A program made the position numbers and the translations under genes. From contig NC_008531.1 in NCBI RefSeq assembly GCF_000014445.1, positions 1,974,397-2,038,396 on the forward strand: 64,000 nt of DNA. Direction: 5' to 3'. The stretch is from Leuconostoc mesenteroides subsp. mesenteroides ATCC 8293. GTDB lineage: Bacteria > Bacillota > Bacilli > Lactobacillales > Lactobacillaceae. The notes below the pieces were generated by a model. That model saw only the letters and a program-made list of their open reading frames with translations, was not told the DNA's origin and made no database searches. This document shows, in pieces, positions 1 to 8,442 of this stretch; position 1 is the first letter of the stretch, and every line of letters begins with the position of its first letter.

Positions 1-661
1 TTTTTTGTGTTGTTCCCGCACCCGAACGGTGGCCGAGACCAAGCATAATTGTCACAAGAAATGTTATCCCGAAAGCAGGTAATGTTGTCCACATTAAATT
101 TTTGATATGCGCAAATAAATCCGTCTCTGAAATGGCACTTGCTAGGTTAGTTGAATCAGACAAGGGAGAACTTTTGTCCCCAAAAATAGCGCCAGAAAGG
201 ATAGTTCCAGCGACTAACGCTGGATTTAAGCCCATTAACGTTCCTACACCCATTAACGCCACACCCACAGTTGATAACGTTGTAAACGCACTACCAATTA
301 ACGTTCCTACTACGGCGGAAGTTAACAAAGCAGTTGGTAAAAAGAACTGGGGATTTAGCATTTTAAATCCAACCCAAACCATCGTAGGGATTACACCGGT
401 AGCAAGCCAAAGTGCTATCAGGGCGCCTATTAGTAAAAATAAAAACAACGGTGCTATACCTGAAGTGATTCCCTTAATCAAAGCTGCTTGACTTTCTTGC
501 CAACTCACACCTCGTAACCGAGCGACTAGGACAATCATACTAATCACTAGCAAAATCGGCACACTCGGCGATAGTCCAAAGACAATAACAGCAGTAGCTA
601 AAATAATAATTACAACAATCAACAATGTCGTCGATAACTTGGTAGTTAGTTTGTTTTCCAT
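1..661 (-). CDS. NhaC-family Na+/H+ antiporter-like transporter, N-terminal part (runs off left edge)
   Basis: The minus-strand frame opens at ATG 661 behind a GGGAGA ribosome site and is open to base 1, giving about 220 residues of a membrane protein. The visible part has several hydrophobic helices and the NhaC-family stretch IFGDKSSPLSDSTNLASA near residues 160-177. The family exchanges Na+ for H+ or for small organic substrates across the cytoplasmic membrane. Here a T-box with a UAC (Tyr) specifier precedes the gene, so the real substrate is more likely tyrosine or something linked to tyrosine supply than sodium alone. The family call is secure. The substrate is inferred from the riboswitch and from the recalled existence of T-box-controlled NhaC-like tyrosine transporters. 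Confidence 0.85.
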   Translation of the reverse strand, partial: MENKLTTKLSTTLLIVVIIILATAVIVFGLSPSVPILLVISMIVLVARLRGVSWQESQAALIKGITSGIAPLFLFLLIGALIALWLATGVIPTMVWVGFKMLNPQFFLPTALLTSAVVGTLIGSAFTTLSTVGVALMGVGTLMGLNPALVAGTILSGAIFGDKSSPLSDSTNLASAISETDLFAHIKNLMWTTLPAFGITFLVTIMLGLGHRSGAGTTQK

Positions 662-694
662 GTTTATCTCCCGCGAATAAGAACTATATTTCTG

Positions 695-946
695 CAATAA
701 AAAACGTCCCTGCTGTTATAAAACAGAAGGGACGAATCGACATTTACAGAAATCCGTGGTACCACCCAGCTTACGCGTCAAAAACGCATCACTTTAACAT
801 TTGATAACATGGTGTTGCCACGCTTAAATATTAATAGCTGTATTTCAGATAACGACACCTGCGCAGTTTTCACCAACCACTGCTTCTCTTCACCCCGAAT
901 GTCAATCTTACTTAGTATTTATGCTATTCACAGAAATTTCATTCTA
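695..946 (-). promoter_or_regulatory. Tyrosine T-box leader with its promoter -10
   Basis: On the minus strand a promoter (TTGACA at 969-964, 17-base spacer, TAGAAT at 946-941) starts an RNA of about 240 nt. It contains the T-box core GGTGGTACCACGG (766-754) and ends in a terminator stem (734-705) followed by a T run. Stem I closes with AATAGC pairing to GCTATT. The specifier loop carries TGAAATAC, so the codon is UAC (842-840) for tyrosine, followed by the usual A. Uncharged tRNA-Tyr would disrupt the terminator and turn on the NhaC-like gene. Confidence 0.9.
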
Positions 947-963
947 CTATGAAATTCTTTTTC

Positions 964-969
964 TGTCAA
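964..969 (-). promoter_or_regulatory. -35 box of the T-box promoter
   Basis: TTGACA on the minus strand, exactly 17 bases from the TAGAAT -10 box at 946-941. It lies just downstream of the small gene at 1019-1270, so the T-box transcript has its own start. Confidence 0.7.
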
Positions 970-1018
970 CTTAATCTCATATGTTACAAAATTTTCTCAA
1001 ATCCATGTACAAAAATGC

Positions 1019-1270
1019 TTATTTATTAATAAGTTCAAGACCATATTCTGCTAACAATTTTTTGTCAGAAACACTATTTAATGAAACTCCTTTCGCTCTA
1101 AAGGAATCTAACAAAGTGGTTGTAATTTTTTTACTGTCCAATAGATCTTCGTGTTTTGTGTTGGTAAACTTGTACAAGGCATCAGTATCAACTATTCTGA
1201 AGACATGCTCTTTGCTTTCATAAATCACCGTTATATATTGTTGTAACCATTCACTTTTATTCTTAATCAT
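1019..1270 (-). CDS. Small hypothetical protein (83 aa)
   Basis: I do not recognise this protein. It is 83 residues, charged, and predicted soluble, with no signal peptide or membrane helix. An AAAGGTGG ribosome site stands 9 bases before the ATG, which favours this strand over the overlapping plus-strand frame. It lies between an oxidoreductase gene and the T-box promoter, all in the same direction. No function can be assigned. Confidence 0.5.
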   Translation of the reverse strand: MIKNKSEWLQQYITVIYESKEHVFRIVDTDALYKFTNTKHEDLLDSKKITTTLLDSFRAKGVSLNSVSDKKLLAEYGLELINK

Positions 1271-1417
1271 AATTGAAGCCCACCTTTCTTAACCACATTG
1301 TACACCTAGCAAAGAAACTTTATCTAGAAAAGACATGTGTCTGCTTAAATGAGTTCAATATAATTAACCAAGTTTCTTATTGTGACTAATTTAACTTTAT
1401 TAGTACAGTCGAGTCTA

Positions 1418-2608
1418 TTAGCTTAGCTTCTTTTCTAACCCTTCCATTGGTGCTAATGCGTTTTGGTAGTCGCTTTGCGTTTCGATGTCATCAGTAAAAT
1501 GCATGACAGAATAAAAGGACTCTCTTAAATAAACTTGCATGACAGATGGAATAGCCAATTCTGCCATATCGGACGGACTAATCAAAGTACGAATACTTTC
1601 CAAATCGTTTCTTTCAATCTTTTGAACCCATTGCGGCTCTCTAATGAATTCTCGACCAATAGCTACTAAATCTGCACCATCAGACATGACAGCATTAACA
1701 TCATCTGGTGTTTCCACTGATCCTATACCAATAAGCGGTACTATATTCTTCGTATGTTGAGAAAACTGAGAAATTAACGTTTCCTTGTTCGCCTTATTGT
1801 TTAGAGATGTCCGTTTATAACTGCCCATAGATAGATGGATATAGTCTACTTTGTGCTTAATCTGATCAACGAAGAAGAGAGAATCTTCTAATCGAATACC
1901 GGGCTCCTCAATTTCTTCTGGGGAGATTCGATAACCGACTATGAATGGTTTTTTTGAATATTTTTTTACCGTTTTATTAACAGTTTCAATCACAGCTAAT
2001 GGGAACTTTAGGCGCTTTCCTCTAGAACCACCCCACTCATCACTTCTTTGATTGGAATTTTCAGAATAAAATTGTTGCAACAAATAAGTGTTGGCGCCGT
2101 GTAGCTCGACGCCATCAAAACCTGCTTCAATCGCTCGCCTAGTTGCTTCGCCAAATTCAGTAATAATTTGGTGAACTTCTGAATCGTTTAATGCCCGTGG
2201 AGTCTCAGAATCAGCTGGATAACTAGCAGCAATCGCACTAGCACTAACAGGGCGTTCCCCACGAAGGATAGCACTATTGGCTTTTCGACCTGCATGAAAT
2301 ATTTGCAAAATTGCTTTGGTACCGTCTTTATGAATAACCTTAGCTAATTTAATTAATCCTGGTAGCATTGCGTCATGAGCAACTGATAATTCGCCTTCAA
2401 ACCCTTTACCATTATCACTAACATTAGCAACACCAGTGATGATAATCCCCGGGCCGCCAGCACGAGCTGCATAATAATTAAGTTCATCGGTGGTTATCAT
2501 GCCATTATAAAAACTAGTCATTGTTGTCATAGGTGACATCACAATATGATTTTTAATTACTAAGCCGTTATCAAATTTAAAACGAGACAAAAACTTTCGT
2601 TTTTCCAT
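1418..2608 (-). CDS. Old Yellow Enzyme family NADH:flavin oxidoreductase
   Basis: A 396-residue FMN-dependent ene-reductase-type enzyme of the Old Yellow Enzyme family, which reduces activated double bonds with NAD(P)H in the cytoplasm. The TIM-barrel hallmarks are visible: HAGRKAN near residue 105, GFDGVELHGANTYLLQQF near 165, QRSDEWGGS near 188 and the phosphate-binding AIGREFIREPQWV near 320. The start is backed by AAAGGATAA. An HxlR regulator is transcribed divergently 140 bases away, the usual arrangement for redox- or electrophile-responsive control of such reductases. The physiological substrate is unknown. Confidence 0.9.
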   Translation of the reverse strand: MEKRKFLSRFKFDNGLVIKNHIVMSPMTTMTSFYNGMITTDELNYYAARAGGPGIIITGVANVSDNGKGFEGELSVAHDAMLPGLIKLAKVIHKDGTKAILQIFHAGRKANSAILRGERPVSASAIAASYPADSETPRALNDSEVHQIITEFGEATRRAIEAGFDGVELHGANTYLLQQFYSENSNQRSDEWGGSRGKRLKFPLAVIETVNKTVKKYSKKPFIVGYRISPEEIEEPGIRLEDSLFFVDQIKHKVDYIHLSMGSYKRTSLNNKANKETLISQFSQHTKNIVPLIGIGSVETPDDVNAVMSDGADLVAIGREFIREPQWVQKIERNDLESIRTLISPSDMAELAIPSVMQVYLRESFYSVMHFTDDIETQSDYQNALAPMEGLEKKLS

Positions 2609-2687
2609 TGTATTATCCTTTCGGTCAATTGTTTCTTATTCCTGTACATGTAGTATACTGTTTACAGATATTGAAACAAGTACGCAC

Positions 2688-2718
2688 TAATATGTACCAT
2701 AGGAACTAAAAGGTACTC
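2688..2718. promoter_or_regulatory. Probable HxlR operator between the oxidoreductase and its regulator
   Basis: The spacer between the divergent genes holds an inverted repeat with arms GTACC and GGTAC, plus a further GTAC nearby upstream. HxlR-type winged-helix dimers bind such short palindromes. Assignment rests only on position and symmetry. Confidence 0.4.
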
Positions 2719-2749
2719 GTAGAATATATAAGGAGTCACGTAATTACTG

Positions 2750-3037
2750 ATGGAAAAAATATATCATATCGGTGTAGAAGCAACTTTAGACGTGATTGGT
2801 GGCAAATGGAAACCAATCATATTATGTCATCTAGGCAATGGCCCTATTCGTACTGGCGAGCTCCGCCGTCGAATACCTAATATCGCCCAAAAAACGTTGA
2901 CACAACAGCTACGCGAATTAGAAGAAGATGAAATTATTATACGCAAAGTCTATAATCAAGTGCCACCAAAAGTAGAATATTACCTATCTGAGGAAGGTAA
3001 GACTTTGCGAGAAGTATTAATAGCAATGGCTATTTGA
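2750..3037 (+). CDS. HxlR-family transcriptional regulator, short C-terminus
   Basis: A 95-residue winged-helix regulator of the HxlR/MarR-like group, with family signatures LDVIGGKWKPIILCHL near residues 13-28 and IAQKTLTQQLRELEEDEII near 45-64. HxlR members often sense electrophiles or disulfide stress and control a neighbouring reductase; here the Old Yellow Enzyme gene is divergent. Family members are usually 105-120 residues. This one stops at LREVLIAMAI, where others continue into the C-terminal dimer helix beginning with a Trp; the stop is TGA, one base from TGG. The ribosome site GGAG is unusually far, about 15 bases, from the ATG. Confidence 0.85.
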   Translation: MEKIYHIGVEATLDVIGGKWKPIILCHLGNGPIRTGELRRRIPNIAQKTLTQQLRELEEDEIIIRKVYNQVPPKVEYYLSEEGKTLREVLIAMAI

Positions 3038-3211
3038 AATTCGATGATTAATATTAAACCTTTCTCGCTAATTATCTGGCATGTGATTAAAACTATTATC
3101 ATCAAATTCATTTATATAGTCAATATTTTATGCTCCACTTATTTTACATTTACCAATACCATTGTCAGTGGCCATTTTGATTCAAAAAGTTAATATAACA
3201 AATTTAAAGCA

Positions 3212-4186
3212 TTATAAACCTGCTGAAATACGGTTCAACCGTTCAATGTCGCTGTTAGACAAATCGAAATTCAAAGCCTCTACGTTATCTTGCGCCTGTT
3301 GTATTTTAGATGCTCCTGGGATCGCTAAAACTGTATCCCCTTGAGCATTAATTAACCAGTTTAAAGAAATCTGAGAAATTGTCATACCATAGTTTAGTGA
3401 TAACCTCTTTAGTTCTTGATAAAGTGGTTCAGTCCTTTGCAAGGTTTTGGTAGTCAGATTCGACTGTAGCTTTCTAAAACGACTCACCTTTGATAAAGAT
3501 TCAGGTTGTTCATGAAATCGCCCTGTTAATAATCCTTGTTGCAAAGGCGAGTAAGCAATTATTGTTATCCCTAATTCTTTAGCAGCCTCTAGTGTGCCAT
3601 TTTTCTCAGGACTACGGTGTAGTAAATTATATTTAACTTGATTGGAAGCAAGTGTCATCCCATACTCTTGCAGTAAATGATGGGCTTTGACCATTTGTTT
3701 AGCAGAAAAGTTGCTCACCCCAATCTGTTTCACTTTGTGTTGTTCTGCAAGCGACACCATGGCTTCAATCTGCTTTCTTAAAGATGACCGAGATGTCGGT
3801 TGATGAATTTGATATAAATCAATGGTCAGTATTTGTAGGTATTCTAAACGGTCATCAATCGTTTTAGTAATTGATGACGCCGAACGAGCCAAAGGAAACC
3901 ATTTACTCGCGATGAAAGGATTGGTTGCTAAGGCTTCTTCTCTTTGCAAGCGCTGCGTTACTTCCCCAATAAATGTTTCAGAGGTTCCATTGCCATAAAT
4001 TTCAGCTGTGTCTATCCAATTCATCCCATTCTGTAAGGAATGCTTGATAATTTCATAAACTGTCTCCGTCTCGGTATTTCCCCACATTGAGGTTCCGCTG
4101 CTATTTTTTGTGCTATATTGCCAGGTACCTAGTCCCAGTGGAGATAAATACAGGTCAGTCTGTCCTAATTGTCTACTTTTATTCAT
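3212..4186 (-). CDS. Aldo/keto reductase
   Basis: A 324-residue NADPH-dependent aldo/keto reductase with the TIM-barrel fold. The start LGQTDLYLSPLGLGTWQ is typical. The catalytic residues are present: Asp and Tyr in DTAEIYGNG near 60-68, Lys in FIASKWF near 92-98 and His in YQIHQP near 125. It would reduce sugar aldehydes, ketones or methylglyoxal-like compounds in the cytoplasm. It is divergent from a MarR regulator gene 90 bases away, which probably controls it. A second, non-identical reductase of the same family lies at 4760-5737. Confidence 0.9.
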   Translation of the reverse strand: MNKSRQLGQTDLYLSPLGLGTWQYSTKNSSGTSMWGNTETETVYEIIKHSLQNGMNWIDTAEIYGNGTSETFIGEVTQRLQREEALATNPFIASKWFPLARSASSITKTIDDRLEYLQILTIDLYQIHQPTSRSSLRKQIEAMVSLAEQHKVKQIGVSNFSAKQMVKAHHLLQEYGMTLASNQVKYNLLHRSPEKNGTLEAAKELGITIIAYSPLQQGLLTGRFHEQPESLSKVSRFRKLQSNLTTKTLQRTEPLYQELKRLSLNYGMTISQISLNWLINAQGDTVLAIPGASKIQQAQDNVEALNFDLSNSDIERLNRISAGL

Positions 4187-4278
4187 GGTTATTTTATTTC
4201 CTTTTTTATTTTCAATCGTACGATGTTTGTGTAGTATGCTATTATAGATAAAAATACTTTTACTATAGGATGAAGAAA

Positions 4279-4749
4279 ATGAATGATGCTGATTTATTAA
4301 GATATCTTATCAACGCTGTCCAAAAAGAAGGACAGAAAAAATATGCTGAGTTCTTAGCTCCTCTTGGTATAACACCTAATCAAAGTGAGGTGTTACAAGT
4401 TTTGTCAAAAAAAGAACCTCTATCATTAAAAGAATTAGGTAATCTACTAATTTGTGAAAGTAAGAGTCCTAGTCGATTAGTGCAACGATTGGTGCAAAAT
4501 GGTTTCATCTATAAAAGTAAAGCCATTGATGATAATCGAAAATCAGTCCTACATTTGACCTCTAAGGGCCGTGAGTTAATACCTAGTATCAAGGAGAAAG
4601 AAAACCTATTTAATGCATATAATCTCTCCTCTCTATCTGACACGATTGATATTAAAACCTTTATTTCTGTTTTGAGATACCAAATAACTGGTACAGAGAG
4701 TGAACAAAAAATTGAAAAAAGAATGAAAATAGATTCATCATTAACTTGA
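4279..4749 (+). CDS. MarR-family transcriptional regulator
   Basis: A 156-residue MarR-type winged-helix protein. The DNA-binding core is LSLKELGNLLICESKSPSR followed by the wing IDDNRKSVLHLTSKGRE. I place the start at the second ATG (4279) because AGGA at 4267-4270 sits 8 bases before it, whereas it would overlap an ATG at 4270. It is flanked by two aldo/keto reductase genes, one divergent and one convergent, so these are the likely targets. The inducer is unknown. Confidence 0.85.
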   Translation: MNDADLLRYLINAVQKEGQKKYAEFLAPLGITPNQSEVLQVLSKKEPLSLKELGNLLICESKSPSRLVQRLVQNGFIYKSKAIDDNRKSVLHLTSKGRELIPSIKEKENLFNAYNLSSLSDTIDIKTFISVLRYQITGTESEQKIEKRMKIDSSLT

Positions 4750-4759
4750 TGAATCTATT

Positions 4760-5737
4760 TTACTTTTCCAATTCGTCCATTAACATACTAGGATAACGAC
4801 TGCCATGTGTATTAGATTCATCAAATATTTTATCTAAAATATGAATTATTTTATCATCAAGATCAATATGACTTGATGCAATATTTTCGTTAATGTGCTG
4901 AATTGACTTACTTCCTGGGATAGCTATTAAGTTACTGTTTTTTTGCAATAACCATGCCAAGGCTAGTTGTGAAGATGTCATTCCTAACTTTTGTGATAAA
5001 TTACGAATTACTTTAAATACTTCCTGATTAGCAGTGAGATTGTCACCCTGAAACCTAGGCAAATATTGGCGTACGTCTTCTTTCGACGCATCCAAACTAA
5101 AGTCATCTGCAAAAAATCCTCTGCCCAATGGACTGTATGCTACAAATCCAATTTCATTTGCTTGTAAATAAGGCATTATTTCTTTCTCAACACCACGACT
5201 CCACAATGAATATTCGCTTTGAACCGCCGTTATAGGATGTGTTTGATGAGCTCTTTTAATCGTTGACAAAGAGGCTTCTGATATCCCAATGTATTTAACT
5301 TTACCCTCTTCAACTAGTCGAGACATTTCACCAATGCTTTCTTCAATTGGTACATCTGGGTCTACTCGATGCAGGTAGTACAAATCAATATACTCTCTAT
5401 CTAAACGAATCAAAGACTTTTCAACTTCAGATCTAATATAATCAGGACGACCGTTGATTCTCTTTTGGTTCAATTGCATTTCTTGAATGCCCACTTTTGT
5501 GGCCACTGTTACTTGCTTGTCCACGCCTTTAAGTGCTTTTCCTAATAATTTTTCATTATGTCCGTTACCATAAACATTTGCAGTATCAAACAATGAAACG
5601 CCATTAACGACCGCCTGCCTAATTGACGCAATTGATTCCTTGTCATCAGCGCGACCGTACGTGCTACTCATACCCATGCACCCCAACCCGACTGATGAAA
5701 CTTTTAACCCTTGCGACCCTAAATTTCTTTGTAGCAT
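4760..5737 (-). CDS. Aldo/keto reductase (second copy in the region)
   Basis: A 325-residue aldo/keto reductase. The catalytic tetrad is visible in DTANVYGNG (Asp, Tyr), VATKVG (Lys) and YYLHRVDP (His). It resembles the quinone- or auxin-induced type with the N-terminus LGSQGLKVSSVGLGCMGMS. The open frame extends further upstream, but AAGGAAAAG precedes the ATG at 5737, so that start is preferred. It converges with the MarR gene, the two stops being 10 bases apart. Upstream at 5891-6172 lies a probable non-coding RNA with its own terminator, so this gene probably uses its own AT-rich promoter around 5760-5850. Confidence 0.9.
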   Translation of the reverse strand: MLQRNLGSQGLKVSSVGLGCMGMSSTYGRADDKESIASIRQAVVNGVSLFDTANVYGNGHNEKLLGKALKGVDKQVTVATKVGIQEMQLNQKRINGRPDYIRSEVEKSLIRLDREYIDLYYLHRVDPDVPIEESIGEMSRLVEEGKVKYIGISEASLSTIKRAHQTHPITAVQSEYSLWSRGVEKEIMPYLQANEIGFVAYSPLGRGFFADDFSLDASKEDVRQYLPRFQGDNLTANQEVFKVIRNLSQKLGMTSSQLALAWLLQKNSNLIAIPGSKSIQHINENIASSHIDLDDKIIHILDKIFDESNTHGSRYPSMLMDELEK

Positions 5738-5890
5738 TTTCTTTTCCTTTTTTTGTAATAATTTGATAAATACATGATACATCATCTATTGTTTATAAAC
5801 AACATATAATTAATAAAATTTATAGTTTTATATAAATAAAATGACTAGTCATTTTTAACTATAAAAAATGTCGACTATATTCATAATATA

Positions 5891-6172
5891 TAAAAAGAGT
5901 GCAAAGTACCTGCACTCATAAAAACAGTTTATTAGACACCTATCTACCAACCACAACAAAAAACAGCCTGCTCTCAGGTGACAAACATAAGACCCATACA
6001 TCTTATGCGTCACCATCGACCCTAATTACCAGCCACATGTACGTTTTCACACGTCCATCACTTTCCAACTAGAGTACTGAGCAAACTGTCCTGGATTAAA
6101 GAAAATCCGCTTAAGCTATCATTCGTATAGCTTACACAACTTGAATTGTTTTAGGACTCTCTCCTAATCTAT
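5891..6172 (-). ncRNA. Candidate structured non-coding RNA under a CcpA-type promoter
   Basis: The 540-base gap between two genes holds no credible protein frame, but the minus strand shows a complete transcription unit. It has a -35 TTGCAA (6207-6202), a 17-base spacer, a -10 TACAAT (6184-6179), about 280 nt of hairpin-rich sequence and an intrinsic terminator (stem GAGTGCA...TGCACTC then five T, 5917-5891). Hairpins include TTAGGA/TCCTAA (6151-6167), AAGCTAT/ATAGCTT (6113-6133), GGATT/AATCC (6092-6107) and a long stem at 5977-6014. I could not match it to tmRNA, RNase P or SRP RNA. A distant 6S-type RNA is not excluded. It could also be a leader for the downstream reductase if the terminator is read through. 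Confidence 0.6.
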
Positions 6173-6202
6173 ACTTAAATTGTAACATGGTTCTTGTTTT
6201 TT

Positions 6203-6216
6203 TGCAAGCGCTTACA
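6203..6216. promoter_or_regulatory. cre site (CcpA operator)
   Basis: TGCAAGCGCTTACA, read on the minus strand as TGTAAGCGCTTGCA, fits the catabolite-responsive-element consensus TGNAANCGNTNNCA at every fixed base. It overlaps the -35 box of the minus-strand RNA and lies about 20 bases upstream of a TATAAT (6239-6244) for the plus-strand gene at 6281. CcpA bound here should repress the RNA when sugar is plentiful. Confidence 0.75.
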
Positions 6217-6280
6217 CCGAAAATATTTGTCTGTTCGGTATAATTAAAAAGAGCAACATTTTTATAAAGGAGAAAAAGTA

Positions 6281-6793
6281 ATGAAAAAAATAGATGCCTT
6301 TCTGATCATCGCAAAGGAATTGAATAAGGTAGCAATTACTCCTGTCCTGATGGGTTCTGTTGGTCTAGAATATTTAACAAAAATAGATTGGCAGGCTAAT
6401 GATATAGACATTCATGTACCCGGAAATCCTAACGGTTGGGATGCACCAGACCGTCTAAGAATCTACCAATGGGACTTGATTCTAAACATCATGCTTGGTT
6501 TGGGTTTTCAACTAACGAATTTGCATGAACATGAATTCCAAAAAGGGGATTTATCAGTGACATTTGGTAGTATAGATTGTTTACCACAATTCGCAAATGT
6601 TGATTTACAGGATTTAGTTGAAAATAACCTCGGCAGTATTAAATTTCTGACGCCCACTTTACAACAATTTATGAATATTTATACAGCATCTTCAATGGAC
6701 AGTTACCGCCAACAACAGGGCAACCAAAAAGATTTATCCAAAATTGTCTTTCTTAAGAAACAACTTTCACTGAAAAAGGAGAATAACAAATAG
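6281..6793 (+). CDS. Nucleotidyltransferase-fold protein of unknown function
   Basis: A 170-residue soluble protein. The N-terminal part contains LMGSVGLEYL followed by NDIDIHVPG near residues 46-54, which matches the G-S...D-x-D metal-binding pattern of the minimal nucleotidyltransferase superfamily. The C-terminal part is helical and rich in Gln and Lys. A ribosome site AAGGAG and a -10 TATAAT (6239-6244) precede it. It stands alone, convergent with an MFS gene and sharing a terminator with it. Related proteins are sometimes misnamed as metabolic enzymes. The nucleotide substrate and target are unknown. Confidence 0.6.
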   Translation: MKKIDAFLIIAKELNKVAITPVLMGSVGLEYLTKIDWQANDIDIHVPGNPNGWDAPDRLRIYQWDLILNIMLGLGFQLTNLHEHEFQKGDLSVTFGSIDCLPQFANVDLQDLVENNLGSIKFLTPTLQQFMNIYTASSMDSYRQQQGNQKDLSKIVFLKKQLSLKKENNK

Positions 6794-6821
6794 TTTATTT
6801 GTTATTCTCCACTGTTTTTTT
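6778..6821. terminator. Shared bidirectional terminator
   Basis: A perfect 15-base stem GGAGAATAACAAATA with its complement spans the stop codons of the two convergent genes and is followed by a T run on the plus strand. Confidence 0.8.
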
Positions 6822-8027
6822 AGTTCGTTTCGCCATTGTGATCGCTAACAAAGCTGTGATAATTAACATGATTATAAATACTGATAAAAAAAGAATTTTC
6901 ATCCAACCTCGATCCATCATCATACCCGAATAAATGGGACCAATGACTCGACCTGAGCTGATCATCATTGAAACAAAACCTTGTGCCTGTCCAGCTACTT
7001 CTTTGGGGGTAATTTGCGCAACCCATGCTGGAACCTGCGGACTTTGTAACATTTCTCCAATCGTTAGTAATTCAAACACTAGCACAATTTGCCAAAACTC
7101 TTTTACAAATATTAAAAAGAAAAAGCTAGAAGCAAAAATAATACTACCTAAAATAACTGAAACTTGATATGGTCGCTGATTTGCCCAATTAGAAACAAAC
7201 TTCTGAAGCAAAATAATAGTTACGCCGTTAATCATCCATAAGTCTGCATAATTACGCGTTGGCATACCTAAACTTTTCATGTGCGGTGCCATCACGGTTT
7301 CCCACAGCATGTAGGATAAATACGTAATGAACAGCAATGCCCCAATGGCAACTAAAACTGGCGTCAAGCGAAAACGTTGATTTGGTGCACCGACACTGCT
7401 TACTTTTTCTGTTCCTTCAGGCGTCGTAACGCCTGTTGCTTCAGTATTCGTGCGAACTACCGGAACATTAAATTTGGTTGCAATAATTAACATTAATGTA
7501 AAATATAATGCTGCCGAAATCATCATCAACAGGTTAAAACCGTAATCAAATAAATATCCTACTGCTAAGGTTCCCAAAACCACCCCAATATTCAACACAA
7601 TGTACATATTATTGAATACGATGCGCGTTTTTTCACCAGGAATTGTTGTGGCAAAAGAGTTAACTAACGTTTGTTCCGCGCCCATACCAAAATTAGCTAG
7701 CCAAATAAAAAAGGCAAATACGGGCCACCCATTCCAAATAATTAGACTGGAAACAGCAATTAAGATGATAAAACTCGTAATTACCATCGCTTCATATGGC
7801 CGCCAATTATCAAATAGTTTGCCACCAACAAATGAGCCAACCATACTAATAAGTGATCCCACCATTAAAACTAGTCCCGCCATCGTAAAACTTTGGTGCA
7901 AAACACCGGTCATATAAAGTGTCGTGACTGGCCAAATCATTGAATTTCCAGTGTTGGATAATAAAGTACCAAAAAGTAGCCACTTTTCATCAAGTGGCCG
8001 CGGCTTATCAGTTAAGTCAATTTGCAT
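6795..8027 (-). CDS. MFS transporter (multidrug efflux type)
   Basis: A 410-residue major facilitator with about 12 hydrophobic helices. Loop 2-3 carries the MFS motif G-x-L-x-D near residues 66-72 (VGGKLFDNWRPYEA). The open frame extends further upstream, but ATG 8027 is preceded by CGGAGGA and is the natural start. Such DHA1-type pumps export drugs or metabolites using the proton gradient. It stands alone between the nucleotidyltransferase-like gene and a tiny membrane ORF. The substrate is not predictable. Confidence 0.85.
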   Translation of the reverse strand: MQIDLTDKPRPLDEKWLLFGTLLSNTGNSMIWPVTTLYMTGVLHQSFTMAGLVLMVGSLISMVGSFVGGKLFDNWRPYEAMVITSFIILIAVSSLIIWNGWPVFAFFIWLANFGMGAEQTLVNSFATTIPGEKTRIVFNNMYIVLNIGVVLGTLAVGYLFDYGFNLLMMISAALYFTLMLIIATKFNVPVVRTNTEATGVTTPEGTEKVSSVGAPNQRFRLTPVLVAIGALLFITYLSYMLWETVMAPHMKSLGMPTRNYADLWMINGVTIILLQKFVSNWANQRPYQVSVILGSIIFASSFFFLIFVKEFWQIVLVFELLTIGEMLQSPQVPAWVAQITPKEVAGQAQGFVSMMISSGRVIGPIYSGMMMDRGWMKILFLSVFIIMLIITALLAITMAKRTKKTVENNK

Positions 8028-8102
8028 AAATCCTCCGAATAATAGAATAATTGTAACACGAAACCTATTCATATAACGGAAAATTAAGTGCTTAATTTAT
8101 CA

Positions 8103-8243
8103 TCATTTGCGCATATCCCGTTTGTTTTTTATTAATCGAAGGATGACATATATAATACCCATTAAAATTAGACCCTCGAACGCCACACCAATACCTAAAG
8201 TGAAAGTTAGAATTAAAAATAAAATAATAATCAAGTAAAACAT
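8103..8243 (-). CDS. Small hydrophobic peptide (46 aa), possible membrane protein
   Basis: A 46-residue frame below usual size cut-offs: start MFYLIIILFLILTFTLGIGV, then a second hydrophobic run and a basic tail ending RLIKNKRDMRK. This is the profile of a one- or two-helix membrane miniprotein with a cytoplasmic positive tail. The ribosome site GGGATGG is weak. It lies in the 415-base gap between the MFS gene and zwf. No homologue recognised. Confidence 0.4.
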   Translation of the reverse strand: MFYLIIILFLILTFTLGIGVAFEGLILMGIIYVILRLIKNKRDMRK

Positions 8244-8442
8244 TTAGCACCATCCCGTTGTAAAATTATATTGTGAATATATAGTTTATTTAACATACTT
8301 AAACCATATTTTTAGTATAAACTAGTCATTTAATCAATTTTTGACTTGTTCAACGCTTAATATGTTTGTGAATCCCGTACTTTTCCAGACCTTTTTGCGT
8401 TATAATGGAGAGTGAATTTAATTATAATATAAGGGGAACATC

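Noticed and set aside
981..1223. Plus-strand frame opposite the 83-residue gene
   Set aside because: No ribosome site, and the minus-strand frame has a good one; treated as a shadow.
5891..6172. Reading the hairpin-rich RNA as a T-box, tmRNA or RNase P RNA
   Set aside because: No T-box core, no tRNA-like ends and no RNase P conserved segments were found.
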